Assembly: GCA_014382375.1 (NCBI GenBank)
Contig: JACNJU010000086.1
Span: 23,877-87,876, forward strand
Origin: Rhodospirillaceae bacterium
GTDB taxonomy: Bacteria; Pseudomonadota; Alphaproteobacteria; Rhodospirillales; JABHCV01
Reading direction: 5' to 3'
Length of the DNA: 64,000 bases
Positions within the stretch are counted from its first letter, which is position 1; each line of letters begins with the position of its first letter. Of the stretch, positions 10,055 to 18,236 are shown one piece after another. A program made the translations under genes and the position numbers. Below the pieces are notes generated by a model. It was not told the DNA's origin and searched no databases. It saw nothing but the letters and a program-made list of their open reading frames with translations.

Positions 10055-10644
10055 GGGGTCGCCTCCAAAAGCCCAGCTTCAAGATGATAGCGTTTTGCCT
10101 TTAAGCGTTTGGCCTGCTCCGGGTCATGGGTGACGATGATAATGGACGTTCCCTCACCAAGCCGCCCGGTAAGAAGCTGCTCGACAAGTTCCCGATTGGC
10201 AGCGTCCAGCGCCGAGGTTGGTTCATCAAGCAGTAAAACCCGGGGCTTGCCCATTAGGGAGCGGGCCAATCCCAGACGTTGTTTCTCGCCTGTGGACACT
10301 CTTGGGATCGACCAGTCAAGGGCACTTTCTCCCAGTCCGACCTGTTCCAGCAGTTGGGTTGCGGCTCGCTTGTCTTCAAAATGATCGCCGACACGTTCCG
10401 CCCACCAACTGGTTTCCGAAGCGACGTAAGCGACCTGGGCGCGCCAGCTTGGTGCGGACATTTTTAAGCGCTCTTCGCCGTCGAGCATGATTTCCCCATC
10501 ATTGGGGTCGAGATCGGCAATGGCCCGTAGCAACAGCGACTTGCCGGCACCCGAGGGGCCGGTGATCGCCGCCACCTCGCCGCCAGCCAGTTTCAGGGCA
10601 ATGGGGCCAATGCCGGTTCCGGTAAGATTGCGGATACTCAGCAT
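10051..10644 (-). CDS. fetA: FetA-type ABC transporter ATPase
   Basis: A compact 197-aa ABC ATPase. Walker A is GPSGAGKS near residue 33. The signature is VSTGEKQRLGLARSL and Walker B with D-loop is VLLLDEPTSALD, followed by a switch His in VTHDPEQ. The signature motif starts STGEKQ rather than LSGGQ, within the range seen for this subfamily. It partners the overlapping FetB-like permease, probably for iron or metal export. The start codon lies 9 bp after the stop of the upstream hypothetical gene, suggesting one three-gene operon read right to left. Confidence 0.88.
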   Translation of the reverse strand: MLSIRNLTGTGIGPIALKLAGGEVAAITGPSGAGKSLLLRAIADLDPNDGEIMLDGEERLKMSAPSWRAQVAYVASETSWWAERVGDHFEDKRAATQLLEQVGLGESALDWSIPRVSTGEKQRLGLARSLMGKPRVLLLDEPTSALDAANRELVEQLLTGRLGEGTSIIIVTHDPEQAKRLKAKRYHLEAGLLEATP

Positions 10645-10653
10645 GAATTTGCC

Positions 10654-11910
10654 CTATTTGTAGAATTGGGAAAGTTGTTTGTCGAAAAAATTGTTTTCAA
10701 TCATACCCTTGACCTTTTCCGGCGTCGTCGCCTCCACTCCCATCTGCTGGATCTTTGCGACAATCGACTTTAGTGCGCTGATGGCCTCAGGCGTGGTCAG
10801 ATGTTGTTCCATGAATTCGCGGCTGACGGTACTCCATAATCCTTCCATAATGTTGACCGTATAGGCGAAGGGAAGCTCTGCCAGGGCCTCGATCACATCG
10901 CCGTTAATATAACCGACAAAGAACTTGATGCGTTCGATTTCCTCATCTTTCCAGTTTCCGGCCTGATCAATGACGGCAGCGTTGGACTTCATTAAAATTT
11001 TAAATTCGTCCCCCAGCAACTTTCGAACCTGCTCAATACGGGTGATGTAGGTTTTTTTCTTGCCCTTCACCTTGTCTTTGACGAGGGCTTCTTCAATGGG
11101 CCAGCGACCAAGGGCGCGGGCTATTTCCGGGTCTTTGATTTCAAGCAGGCTTCGACCCAAGGCGATAATCTTGGCGCTATGCTCCAGGCCTTCGGCAACG
11201 GCACGGATAAAAGTTCCGTCCCACTCAAGAATATCGGGAAAATTCTTGCCCAGGGTTTTGCGCAACGGGCGCAGGAAATTCGTTGGCTTGGCCTTTTTCA
11301 GGACCTTGAAAAATTCCTCGTCGCAATCGAACAGTTTTCCCATGTTGCCGCGCAGACCTTCCCTCAGTTCGGAAATGGTCAGCGGGTCAAAGGTCGCCAT
11401 CAACTTTAACTTAAAAAGGACTGAGGGATCATTAAGGTCATAATTGCCAAGCATTTCGTGCAGTTTTTTTGGATCGTGCCCGGCTTCCTTAAGGATATTG
11501 CGAGCGGCGTCCTCTAGGAAATAACGTCGGGCCTCAGCCAGGCTCATGCCGCAACTGCCGACCGGGGTCTTGGGGCCGGGTTTTGCAGCTTTTTTTGCGC
11601 CTTTGTTGACGAATTTCAGCAGTCCCTGATCGAGGGCAATGTCAAACAGATGCAGGGCAAGAACGGTGGATGATATATCGGCTTCGATATCGTTTATGGA
11701 CATACCTGAAATATGACGGTTCTTGCTGTCACCAGAGCGCGGGAACATGTCATCAAGTTTATAAAGAAGGGGAAGTATTTTCTCATTGACCGTGCGACGC
11801 AGGCGAATGGCTTGCAGGGGAGGGACTTTTTGCCATAGGGCGTCCGGAAATTCCCACAGCTTTCCGCCTGTGGAATCGATAATGACTGGACTGGGTCTCT
11901 CATTGGCCAT
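10654..11910 (-). CDS. Hypothetical protein, 418 aa, operonic with fetAB
   Basis: Not recognised. The chosen ATG at 11910 (MANERPSP) has a GGGGAAA ribosome-binding site; the frame is also open upstream to 11943 without one. The protein is soluble, basic and largely helical. It has a lysine-rich linker near residue 110 (GAKKAAKPGPKTP) and another basic patch, KDKVKGKKKTYITRIEQVRKL. No catalytic motif is evident. It ends 9 bp before fetA, so it is probably co-transcribed with the exporter. Its relation to transport is unknown. Confidence 0.72.
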   Translation of the reverse strand: MANERPSPVIIDSTGGKLWEFPDALWQKVPPLQAIRLRRTVNEKILPLLYKLDDMFPRSGDSKNRHISGMSINDIEADISSTVLALHLFDIALDQGLLKFVNKGAKKAAKPGPKTPVGSCGMSLAEARRYFLEDAARNILKEAGHDPKKLHEMLGNYDLNDPSVLFKLKLMATFDPLTISELREGLRGNMGKLFDCDEEFFKVLKKAKPTNFLRPLRKTLGKNFPDILEWDGTFIRAVAEGLEHSAKIIALGRSLLEIKDPEIARALGRWPIEEALVKDKVKGKKKTYITRIEQVRKLLGDEFKILMKSNAAVIDQAGNWKDEEIERIKFFVGYINGDVIEALAELPFAYTVNIMEGLWSTVSREFMEQHLTTPEAISALKSIVAKIQQMGVEATTPEKVKGMIENNFFDKQLSQFYK

Positions 11911-12022
11911 AATCGCTTTTTCCCCGCAAATCCCCGTTTGCATTCTGACAGATTTTTTCTAAATGGAATAAATATTTCGTTTTTTAATGCCCTCACCTGT
12001 GGGCCGCTTATAATCCGGCCCC

Positions 12023-14839
12023 ATGAACGAAGAAACACCCGCCCCGTCCCGCCCTGTTCTGTTACCTGAGGCCCCGGCCCTGATCGCCGGGGTCAGGGGT
12101 GTGGTTTGGTTAAGCGCCGATGGCGAGGTTGAAACCCTGGCCGGGAATGAGGTTGCACGGCGTCTTCAACCCGAACAACCACCCATTATTTGTCATGGCA
12201 GAAGTTTTTTTGCCAGGCTGGGTGTAAAGCCGTTTGCCGTCTTTGATGTGCTTGAACTGTATGCCTTCGTCCGCCCCGCCGAGTTCACCCTGCCGACGCC
12301 GCGCGGGCTGGCCGAAGTTCTTGGCCTTGCCTTGCCAACCAGTCACGAGCAGGAAGCTGAAAGTTTAATGGCTGCGGCTCATGCCCTGATTTCCGAATTG
12401 GCGACCATGCCCATAGACAGAGACTCCGGTGCTATTGCCTGGGCCATGCACCGCGGCGGCTGGCGCTGGGCGGAACCGGTGCTGGCCGCTTTGGGGGCGG
12501 GTGAGCGGCCTCATTCGGGTAGTGCGGCGGCCGGGCTTGCGGTCTGGGACCGTCTATCGGAATGGAATGACCGCGGCCCTGAAACGCCGCCCCGTGACCT
12601 GCCCGTGGAGCCGGTTGAGGCACGTGCTCAACTGGTCAAGTTGCTTGGGCATGGTGCCGAAAACCGGCCCGGACAATCCGATTATGCAGGTGCCGTCGTC
12701 CCCGCCTTCGATGCCAGGAACAAGCGCGGGGAACCCAATGTCGTCCTTGCCGACGCCGGAACCGGTGTCGGCAAGACCATGGGCTACATTGCCCCGGCCA
12801 GTGTGTGGGCTGAAAAAAATGAAGGGGCGGTGTGGATATCGACCTTTACCCGCAACCTGCAACGTCAACTTGACGCCGAGCTGGACCGTTTGTACCCGGA
12901 CCCGGCCGAAAAAATCGACAAGGTGGTTATTCGTAAAGGTCGCGAAAACTATTTCTGCCTGCTTAATTTTGCCGAGGCAACCGGCCGCCTGCGTTCGGGT
13001 GCCTGTGCTGCCAGCGAGGCTATTGGCCTGGGTCTGATGGCTCGCTGGGCGCTTATGTCGCGCGATGGTGATATGATTGGTGGCGATTTCCCCTCCTGGC
13101 TTGCCGATCTGGTCGGTCGCGGAACGACTCTTGATCTGACCGACAAGCGCGGAGAGTGCACTTATTCAGCCTGCCTGCACTACAGTCGGTGCTTTATTGA
13201 GCGCACCATAAGGCGCGCCCGTGGGGCCCGTATCGTTGTCGCCAACCATGCCCTGGTGATGGTTCAGGCGGCCATGGGTGGTGGCGGTGGTGAGGAAGGC
13301 CAGCTACCGACCCGTTACGTGTTCGATGAGGGACATCATATTTTCGGTGCTGCCGACAGTGCTTTTTCCGCCGACTTGACAGGCTACGAGGCGGAAGATC
13401 TGCGGCGCTGGTTGCTGGGGGCCGAAGCCGGTCGTCATTCGCGTTCGCGGGGTCTTGCCGCCCGTATGGAAGACCTGATCGCCGGTGATGACGAGGCCAT
13501 GGCCGCTCTTGATGAAGCCCTGCGCGCCGCCCGTGTGCTTCCCGGCCCGGCCTGGCGGCAGCGGGTTGGTGGTGGCGAGGCGGTCGGGCCGACGGAGACA
13601 TTCCTGAGCTTCGTGCGCCAACAGGTCTACGCCCGCGAAACCGGGGGCGCTGCGACCTATAGCCTGGAAGCGGGAACGGAAAGTCCGGTCCCCGGATTGC
13701 TCGATGCTGCTGGGGCTCTTGAATCCGCCCTGTTTCGCCTGCGCAAGCCTTTGCAATTGCTGATCCAGTCACTGGTCCGCCTGCTTGATGTGGAAGCTGA
13801 TACGTTGGACAGCGCTACCCGTAATCGTATTGAGGCGGTCAGCCGTGGCCTGCAACGCCGTGGTGTCGATCAATTGAACGCCTGGGCGGCGATGTTGAAG
13901 GCGCTACATAACGAAACCGCCGAAGAAGTAATCGACTGGTTCGGTGTTGAACGTATCGATGGCCGCGAGGTTGATGTCGGTTTGCACCGTCATTACGTTG
14001 ATCCAACCTTGCCTTTTGCCGAAACCGTGCTGGGCCCTGCGCATGGCGCGCTGATAACCTCGGCGACACTGCGCGACCACGGGCCTGAAGGCGGTGACGA
14101 ACCGGCTCATATGCGTGATCAGGATGACACTCAGGATCTTTCCGGCTGGGCCGGGGCCGAAACACGGACAGGCTCACGGCATTTGCCCGCACCGGCCATT
14201 CTGGCAGCGGTCGACTCACCTTTTGATTACGCCGGGCGAACCCGTGTGCTGGTTGTCGGTGACGTCGATAAATCAGATATGACCCAGGTTGCTGCAGCTT
14301 ACCGGGAACTGTTTTTGGCCAGCGGTGGCGGCGGACTGGGTCTGTTCACGGCGATATCCAGATTACGGGCCGTTCATGACCGCATTGCCGCACCGCTTGA
14401 CGAGGTTGGCATGCAGGTTTTGGCCCAGCATGTGGAGGCCCTTGATACGGGAACCCTAATCGATATTTTCAGGGCCGAGGAAGATTCCTGTTTACTGGGT
14501 ACCGACGCGGTCAGGGACGGGGTCGATGTGCCGGGGCGCTCGTTACGTCTGATTGTTTTTGACCGGGTGCCGTGGCCGCGTCCCGACATCCTGCATCGGG
14601 CACGTCGCGCGGCTTTTGGGGGCCGCGCTTACGATGAAACCCTGACCCGGCTAAAACTGAAGCAAGCCTATGGACGGCTGATCAGGCGGGCCAGTGACAA
14701 GGGGGTTTTCGTCATGCTCGACCGCGCCTTGCCGTCACGACTGTTAAACGCTTTTCCCGAAGGGGTGCAGGTCTCCCGGGTTGGCTTGAAGGATGCGGTT
14801 ATGGAAATTCGCGGCTTTCTGGCCGATGATGAAACCTGA
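12023..14839 (+). CDS. DinG/XPD-family ATP-dependent helicase
   Basis: A 938-aa superfamily 2 iron-sulphur helicase. Walker A is DAGTGVGKT near residue 245. Four cysteines that could hold the 4Fe-4S cluster follow, in YFCLL, SGACA, GECTYSAC and SRCF. The DEAH box is present as DEGH, after an IVVANHALV motif. The C-terminal helicase half has LLGTDAVRDGVDVPG and a final QAYGRLIRRASDKGVF motif VI. The first 110 residues resemble a decayed DnaQ-like exonuclease (FDVLELYAFVRP and LPTPRGLAEVLGL) without its catalytic acids. Likely roles are resolving R-loops, D-loops or G4 DNA. It is divergent from the gene at 10654-11910. Confidence 0.9.
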   Translation: MNEETPAPSRPVLLPEAPALIAGVRGVVWLSADGEVETLAGNEVARRLQPEQPPIICHGRSFFARLGVKPFAVFDVLELYAFVRPAEFTLPTPRGLAEVLGLALPTSHEQEAESLMAAAHALISELATMPIDRDSGAIAWAMHRGGWRWAEPVLAALGAGERPHSGSAAAGLAVWDRLSEWNDRGPETPPRDLPVEPVEARAQLVKLLGHGAENRPGQSDYAGAVVPAFDARNKRGEPNVVLADAGTGVGKTMGYIAPASVWAEKNEGAVWISTFTRNLQRQLDAELDRLYPDPAEKIDKVVIRKGRENYFCLLNFAEATGRLRSGACAASEAIGLGLMARWALMSRDGDMIGGDFPSWLADLVGRGTTLDLTDKRGECTYSACLHYSRCFIERTIRRARGARIVVANHALVMVQAAMGGGGGEEGQLPTRYVFDEGHHIFGAADSAFSADLTGYEAEDLRRWLLGAEAGRHSRSRGLAARMEDLIAGDDEAMAALDEALRAARVLPGPAWRQRVGGGEAVGPTETFLSFVRQQVYARETGGAATYSLEAGTESPVPGLLDAAGALESALFRLRKPLQLLIQSLVRLLDVEADTLDSATRNRIEAVSRGLQRRGVDQLNAWAAMLKALHNETAEEVIDWFGVERIDGREVDVGLHRHYVDPTLPFAETVLGPAHGALITSATLRDHGPEGGDEPAHMRDQDDTQDLSGWAGAETRTGSRHLPAPAILAAVDSPFDYAGRTRVLVVGDVDKSDMTQVAAAYRELFLASGGGGLGLFTAISRLRAVHDRIAAPLDEVGMQVLAQHVEALDTGTLIDIFRAEEDSCLLGTDAVRDGVDVPGRSLRLIVFDRVPWPRPDILHRARRAAFGGRAYDETLTRLKLKQAYGRLIRRASDKGVFVMLDRALPSRLLNAFPEGVQVSRVGLKDAVMEIRGFLADDET

Positions 14840-14862
14840 ATATTTCAAGATGGGAAAAACAC

Positions 14863-15759
14863 ATGAGCATAAATAAAAACCCGGCCATCGCCTTTATTGG
14901 CGTCGGTTTTATGGGACATGGCATCGTTAAGAATATTTTGCACGGTGGCTACGCGCTCAGCATTCTGGACCATCCGGGCAACCGTCCCGTCGATGATCTG
15001 GTGTCAGCCGGAGCGCGCCTTGGGCAGAGCGCCGAAGGATTGGCCGCCGCCGCCGATGTTGTCTTCATCTGTGTCACCGGAACCCCGGAAGTCGAAGACA
15101 TCATGCTTTCCAAGGGAGGCGTTTTGGGGGGCTTGCGGGAAGGCTCAATCGTTGTCGATTGCTCGACTGCACTTCCCCAGTCAACAATAAAACTGGCGGC
15201 GACGGTGGCCGAAAAGGGTGGGTCACTGATCGATGCACCAATGACGCGGACGCCCAAGGAAGCCGAAGAAGGGCGTTTGAATGTGATGCTTGGCGGCGAG
15301 GGGGCGGTGATCGAGGCGGTCATCCCAATCATCAACTGTTACGCTGAAAACATTTACCGCACCGGGGCGGTCGGATCGGGCCACAAGATGAAGTTGCTCC
15401 ATAATTATCTGGCACTGGGCAACGCCGTATTGGCGGCAGAAGCGACGGCATGCGCCGAAATTTGTGGTGTCGACATGGATACCTACTGTGAAGTGATTAT
15501 GAGCGGTGGCGGAGATAGTCTCGTTTTCAGACGTCTGCTACCCTATATACAGAATGGCGATGATGGCAGTTTCAAGTTTTCCGTCGCCAACGCCGAAAAG
15601 GATTTGCGTTATTATGCGAGCATGGCAGATGGACTTGGGGCGGCGAAGGCAGGATCGGAGGCCGTTCATGAACTACTTGAGCAAGCAAGGGCGGCTGGCC
15701 TGGAAGGGCAATCCATGCCTAAACTGATCGATTATTTTAGGGGGCTTGGGCAGTCATGA
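14863..15759 (+). CDS. Beta-hydroxyacid dehydrogenase family oxidoreductase (first of tandem pair)
   Basis: A 298-aa NAD(P)-binding enzyme of the 3-hydroxyisobutyrate / tartronate semialdehyde reductase family. The Rossmann motif GVGFMGHGIVKNIL is at the N-terminus, a substrate loop (SLIDAPMTRTPKEAEEG) sits mid-protein, and the catalytic Lys lies in GSGHKMKLLHNYLALGNA. The usual family loop is DAPVSGG; here it is DAPMTRT, which suggests a changed substrate. It overlaps the following paralogue by 4 bp. The exact 3-hydroxyacid substrate cannot be assigned. Confidence 0.88.
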   Translation: MSINKNPAIAFIGVGFMGHGIVKNILHGGYALSILDHPGNRPVDDLVSAGARLGQSAEGLAAAADVVFICVTGTPEVEDIMLSKGGVLGGLREGSIVVDCSTALPQSTIKLAATVAEKGGSLIDAPMTRTPKEAEEGRLNVMLGGEGAVIEAVIPIINCYAENIYRTGAVGSGHKMKLLHNYLALGNAVLAAEATACAEICGVDMDTYCEVIMSGGGDSLVFRRLLPYIQNGDDGSFKFSVANAEKDLRYYASMADGLGAAKAGSEAVHELLEQARAAGLEGQSMPKLIDYFRGLGQS

Positions 15760-16646
15760 CGTCATTGAAAGGTCAAACCATCGGTTTTGTCGGCCTCGGC
15801 CTGATGGGTATGCCCATGTGTAAAAACCTGATCAATGCAGGGGCTGATGTGGTTGCCACGACCCGCTCCCCTGATGCTTTGAAATTAATTTCTAATGAAG
15901 GGGCCAGGACGGTCGCAAACCCGCAAATCGTTGCCGAAAGTGCCGATATCGTTGTCATGATGGTCGCTGACACCGTCGCCGTAGAAGCCGTTATGTTTGA
16001 CGAGCACGGCATTCTCGCCGGTGTCACTTCCTCCAGTCTGGTTATTGACATGGGAACGACGGCGGTGACACGGACCCGTGCTTTTGCGGCCCGTATTGCC
16101 GAAGCCGGTGGTGCCTATGTGGACGCACCCGTTTCGGGCGGCACCCTGGGGGCGGAGGCAGGTTCTCTGACTATTATGGCTGGTGGTGACAATCAGGCGA
16201 TTGAGCGGGCCCGTCCGGTTCTTGAAGTGCTCGGCGCGCGGCTCACCCATGTCGGCCCGGTCGGTACCGGTCAGGTCGCCAAGGCGGCCAACCAGGTCAT
16301 TGTCGGGCTCAATATAGGGGCCGTAGCCGAAGCCCTGATGCTGGCCGCCCACGCCGGTGCCGATCCGGCTCGCGTACGCGAGGCATTGAAGGGCGGCTTT
16401 GCCGATTCCCGTATTCTCGAGGTCCACGGCCAACGCATGATTGACCGGGCGTTCAGCCCCGGCGGCAAGGTGACGACCCAGCGTAAGGATATGACCCAAG
16501 CCCTGGAGCTGGCCGCCGAACTGGCTATAGAAATGCCGGCCACAAACCTAAATAAAAGCCTTTACGAAAAGCTGATTGAAGACGGTGATGGCGGCCTTGA
16601 TCATTCGGCCCTGATCAAGGCTCTCGATCCAGACTGGACGGGTTAG
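15756..16646 (+). CDS. 2-hydroxy-3-oxopropionate reductase-like dehydrogenase (second of tandem pair)
   Basis: A 296-aa beta-hydroxyacid dehydrogenase. The nucleotide motif is GFVGLGLMGMPMCKNL. The canonical substrate-binding loop AYVDAPVSGGTLGAEAGSLT and the catalytic Lys in VGTGQVAKAANQVIVGLN follow, then the C-terminal all-helical domain. It fits tartronate semialdehyde reductase (GarR/GlxR) or 3-hydroxyisobutyrate dehydrogenase. Its start overlaps the stop of the first paralogue (ATGA), so both are made from one message. Having two different family members coupled suggests consecutive or heteromeric use, which is an inference. Confidence 0.88.
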   Translation: MTSLKGQTIGFVGLGLMGMPMCKNLINAGADVVATTRSPDALKLISNEGARTVANPQIVAESADIVVMMVADTVAVEAVMFDEHGILAGVTSSSLVIDMGTTAVTRTRAFAARIAEAGGAYVDAPVSGGTLGAEAGSLTIMAGGDNQAIERARPVLEVLGARLTHVGPVGTGQVAKAANQVIVGLNIGAVAEALMLAAHAGADPARVREALKGGFADSRILEVHGQRMIDRAFSPGGKVTTQRKDMTQALELAAELAIEMPATNLNKSLYEKLIEDGDGGLDHSALIKALDPDWTG

Positions 16647-16697
16647 GGTGATAAATTGTATGCCATGCATCAAGGTTGTTAAAGGGAATAGACTTAA

Positions 16698-18236
16698 GTG
16701 ACCCATAGATCTGTAAAAGTGTGCCTGATCAGGCCATCAATTGTGGTTCCGGCCAACAACCAGACGTCCATGTTTACACCGCCGCTGGGCTTGGCTTACG
16801 TTGCCGGGACCCTTCGTGAAGGTGGTCATGATGTCAGTTTTATTGATGGTGTGGGCGAGGCTCTGGATACCCGCCACACGGTTAAGAACGACTGTTTCCT
16901 TTATGGTCTTTCGCTTGAGGATATTGTCAAGCGGATTCCTTCGGACGCTGAAGTCGTTGGCGTTGCCTGCGGTTTTTCCTTCGAATGGCCAACCTGCCGG
17001 GACTTGATCGCGGGGATCCGCAAAAGATTCCCCAATGCCCTCCTGATCGGTGGCGGTGAACACGTCACCGCGATGCCGGTGCAAAGTATCGAGGAAAGTG
17101 AACTCGATCTGGGAGTGCTTGGCGAAGGGGAAGAAACAGCGCTTGAAGTCATCAATGCCTTTTCCACAGGAACAATCGATAAAACCCTGATCGAAGGGAT
17201 CGTCTACAAGGACGGGGACGGCAAGGCGCAGAGCAACCCGAGGCGGGCGCGAAAACGCGACCTGGATACCATTCCCGTTCCGGCCTGGGATATCACTCCC
17301 ATCGAGAACTATTTGGAACGCGGGTTTGGTTTTGGCGTTGATCGCGGGCGTTCAATGCCGCTGATGGCCAGTCGCGGATGTCCTTATCAGTGTACATTTT
17401 GTTCTAATCCGTTGATGTGGACGACCCGGTGGATCGCCCGAGATCCGGACCTGCTGCTTGATGAAATCGTCACCTATCAGGAAAAATACAAGGCGGTCAA
17501 TTTTGATTTTTATGACCTGACTGCGATTGTTAAAAAAAGCTGGATCGTCGATTTTTGCCGTAAAATTGAAGAGCGCGGCCTGACGTTTACATGGCAACTG
17601 CCCAGTGGCACCCGTTCAGAGGCCATTGATGATGAAGTGGCGGGACTGCTTTTCAAGTCGGGCTGTCGAAATTTGTCCTATTCGCCTGAAAGCGGCTCGC
17701 CAGGTGTGCTGGCCCGTATCAAGAAGAAGATCACGACGGATTCGGTTATCGAGTCGATTTCCAGTAGTTTTGCCCAGGGCATGAACGTTAAGTGCAATAT
17801 TATTTTCGGGTTTCCCGGCGAAACCTTAAAGGAAGTCTTTGAAAGTTATCGTTTCATCATCCGTATGGGTATGGCCGGGGCTTATGATATCAGCATCTGG
17901 GCTTTCTCGCCTTATCCGGGGTCTGAATTGTTTGAACAAATCAGGGAAGATAGAGGCATCATACTGGACGACAAATATTACGATAGCCTTCGCTCCTATG
18001 CTGATGCATCGCGGACCGTTTCGTACAGCAAGAACTTCAGCGATAAAAAACTTAAAACCCTGCGCTGGATTGGCGTCGCCCTGTTTTACAGTTCAGCATG
18101 GGCCAGGCGCCCTCTCAGGCCCTTCAAGATGATCATGAATGTTTTGCGGGGGACCCAGGAATCCCGTTCGGAAATGGCGTTGGCTAATATGCTGCGTCGC
18201 AAGACTTTGGCAAATGACGCGGGCGTACAGGACTAG
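16698..18236 (+). CDS. B12-binding-type radical SAM protein
   Basis: A 512-aa protein starting at GTG 16698. Residues about 5-150 are a Rossmann-like cobalamin-binding domain (PPLGLAYVAGTLREGGHDVSFID, GGGEHVTAMP, GEGEETALEVI) without the DxHxxG ligand motif. The radical SAM domain has the CxxxCxxC cluster in RGCPYQCTFCSNP near residue 225, then LPSGTRSEAIDDEV, SPESGS and IIFGFPGET. This layout is shared by many B12-dependent methylases and cyclases. The substrate is unknown. Position next to surface-glycan genes suggests lipid or sugar modification. It converges on the next gene with overlapping stops. Confidence 0.85.
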   Translation: MTHRSVKVCLIRPSIVVPANNQTSMFTPPLGLAYVAGTLREGGHDVSFIDGVGEALDTRHTVKNDCFLYGLSLEDIVKRIPSDAEVVGVACGFSFEWPTCRDLIAGIRKRFPNALLIGGGEHVTAMPVQSIEESELDLGVLGEGEETALEVINAFSTGTIDKTLIEGIVYKDGDGKAQSNPRRARKRDLDTIPVPAWDITPIENYLERGFGFGVDRGRSMPLMASRGCPYQCTFCSNPLMWTTRWIARDPDLLLDEIVTYQEKYKAVNFDFYDLTAIVKKSWIVDFCRKIEERGLTFTWQLPSGTRSEAIDDEVAGLLFKSGCRNLSYSPESGSPGVLARIKKKITTDSVIESISSSFAQGMNVKCNIIFGFPGETLKEVFESYRFIIRMGMAGAYDISIWAFSPYPGSELFEQIREDRGIILDDKYYDSLRSYADASRTVSYSKNFSDKKLKTLRWIGVALFYSSAWARRPLRPFKMIMNVLRGTQESRSEMALANMLRRKTLANDAGVQD

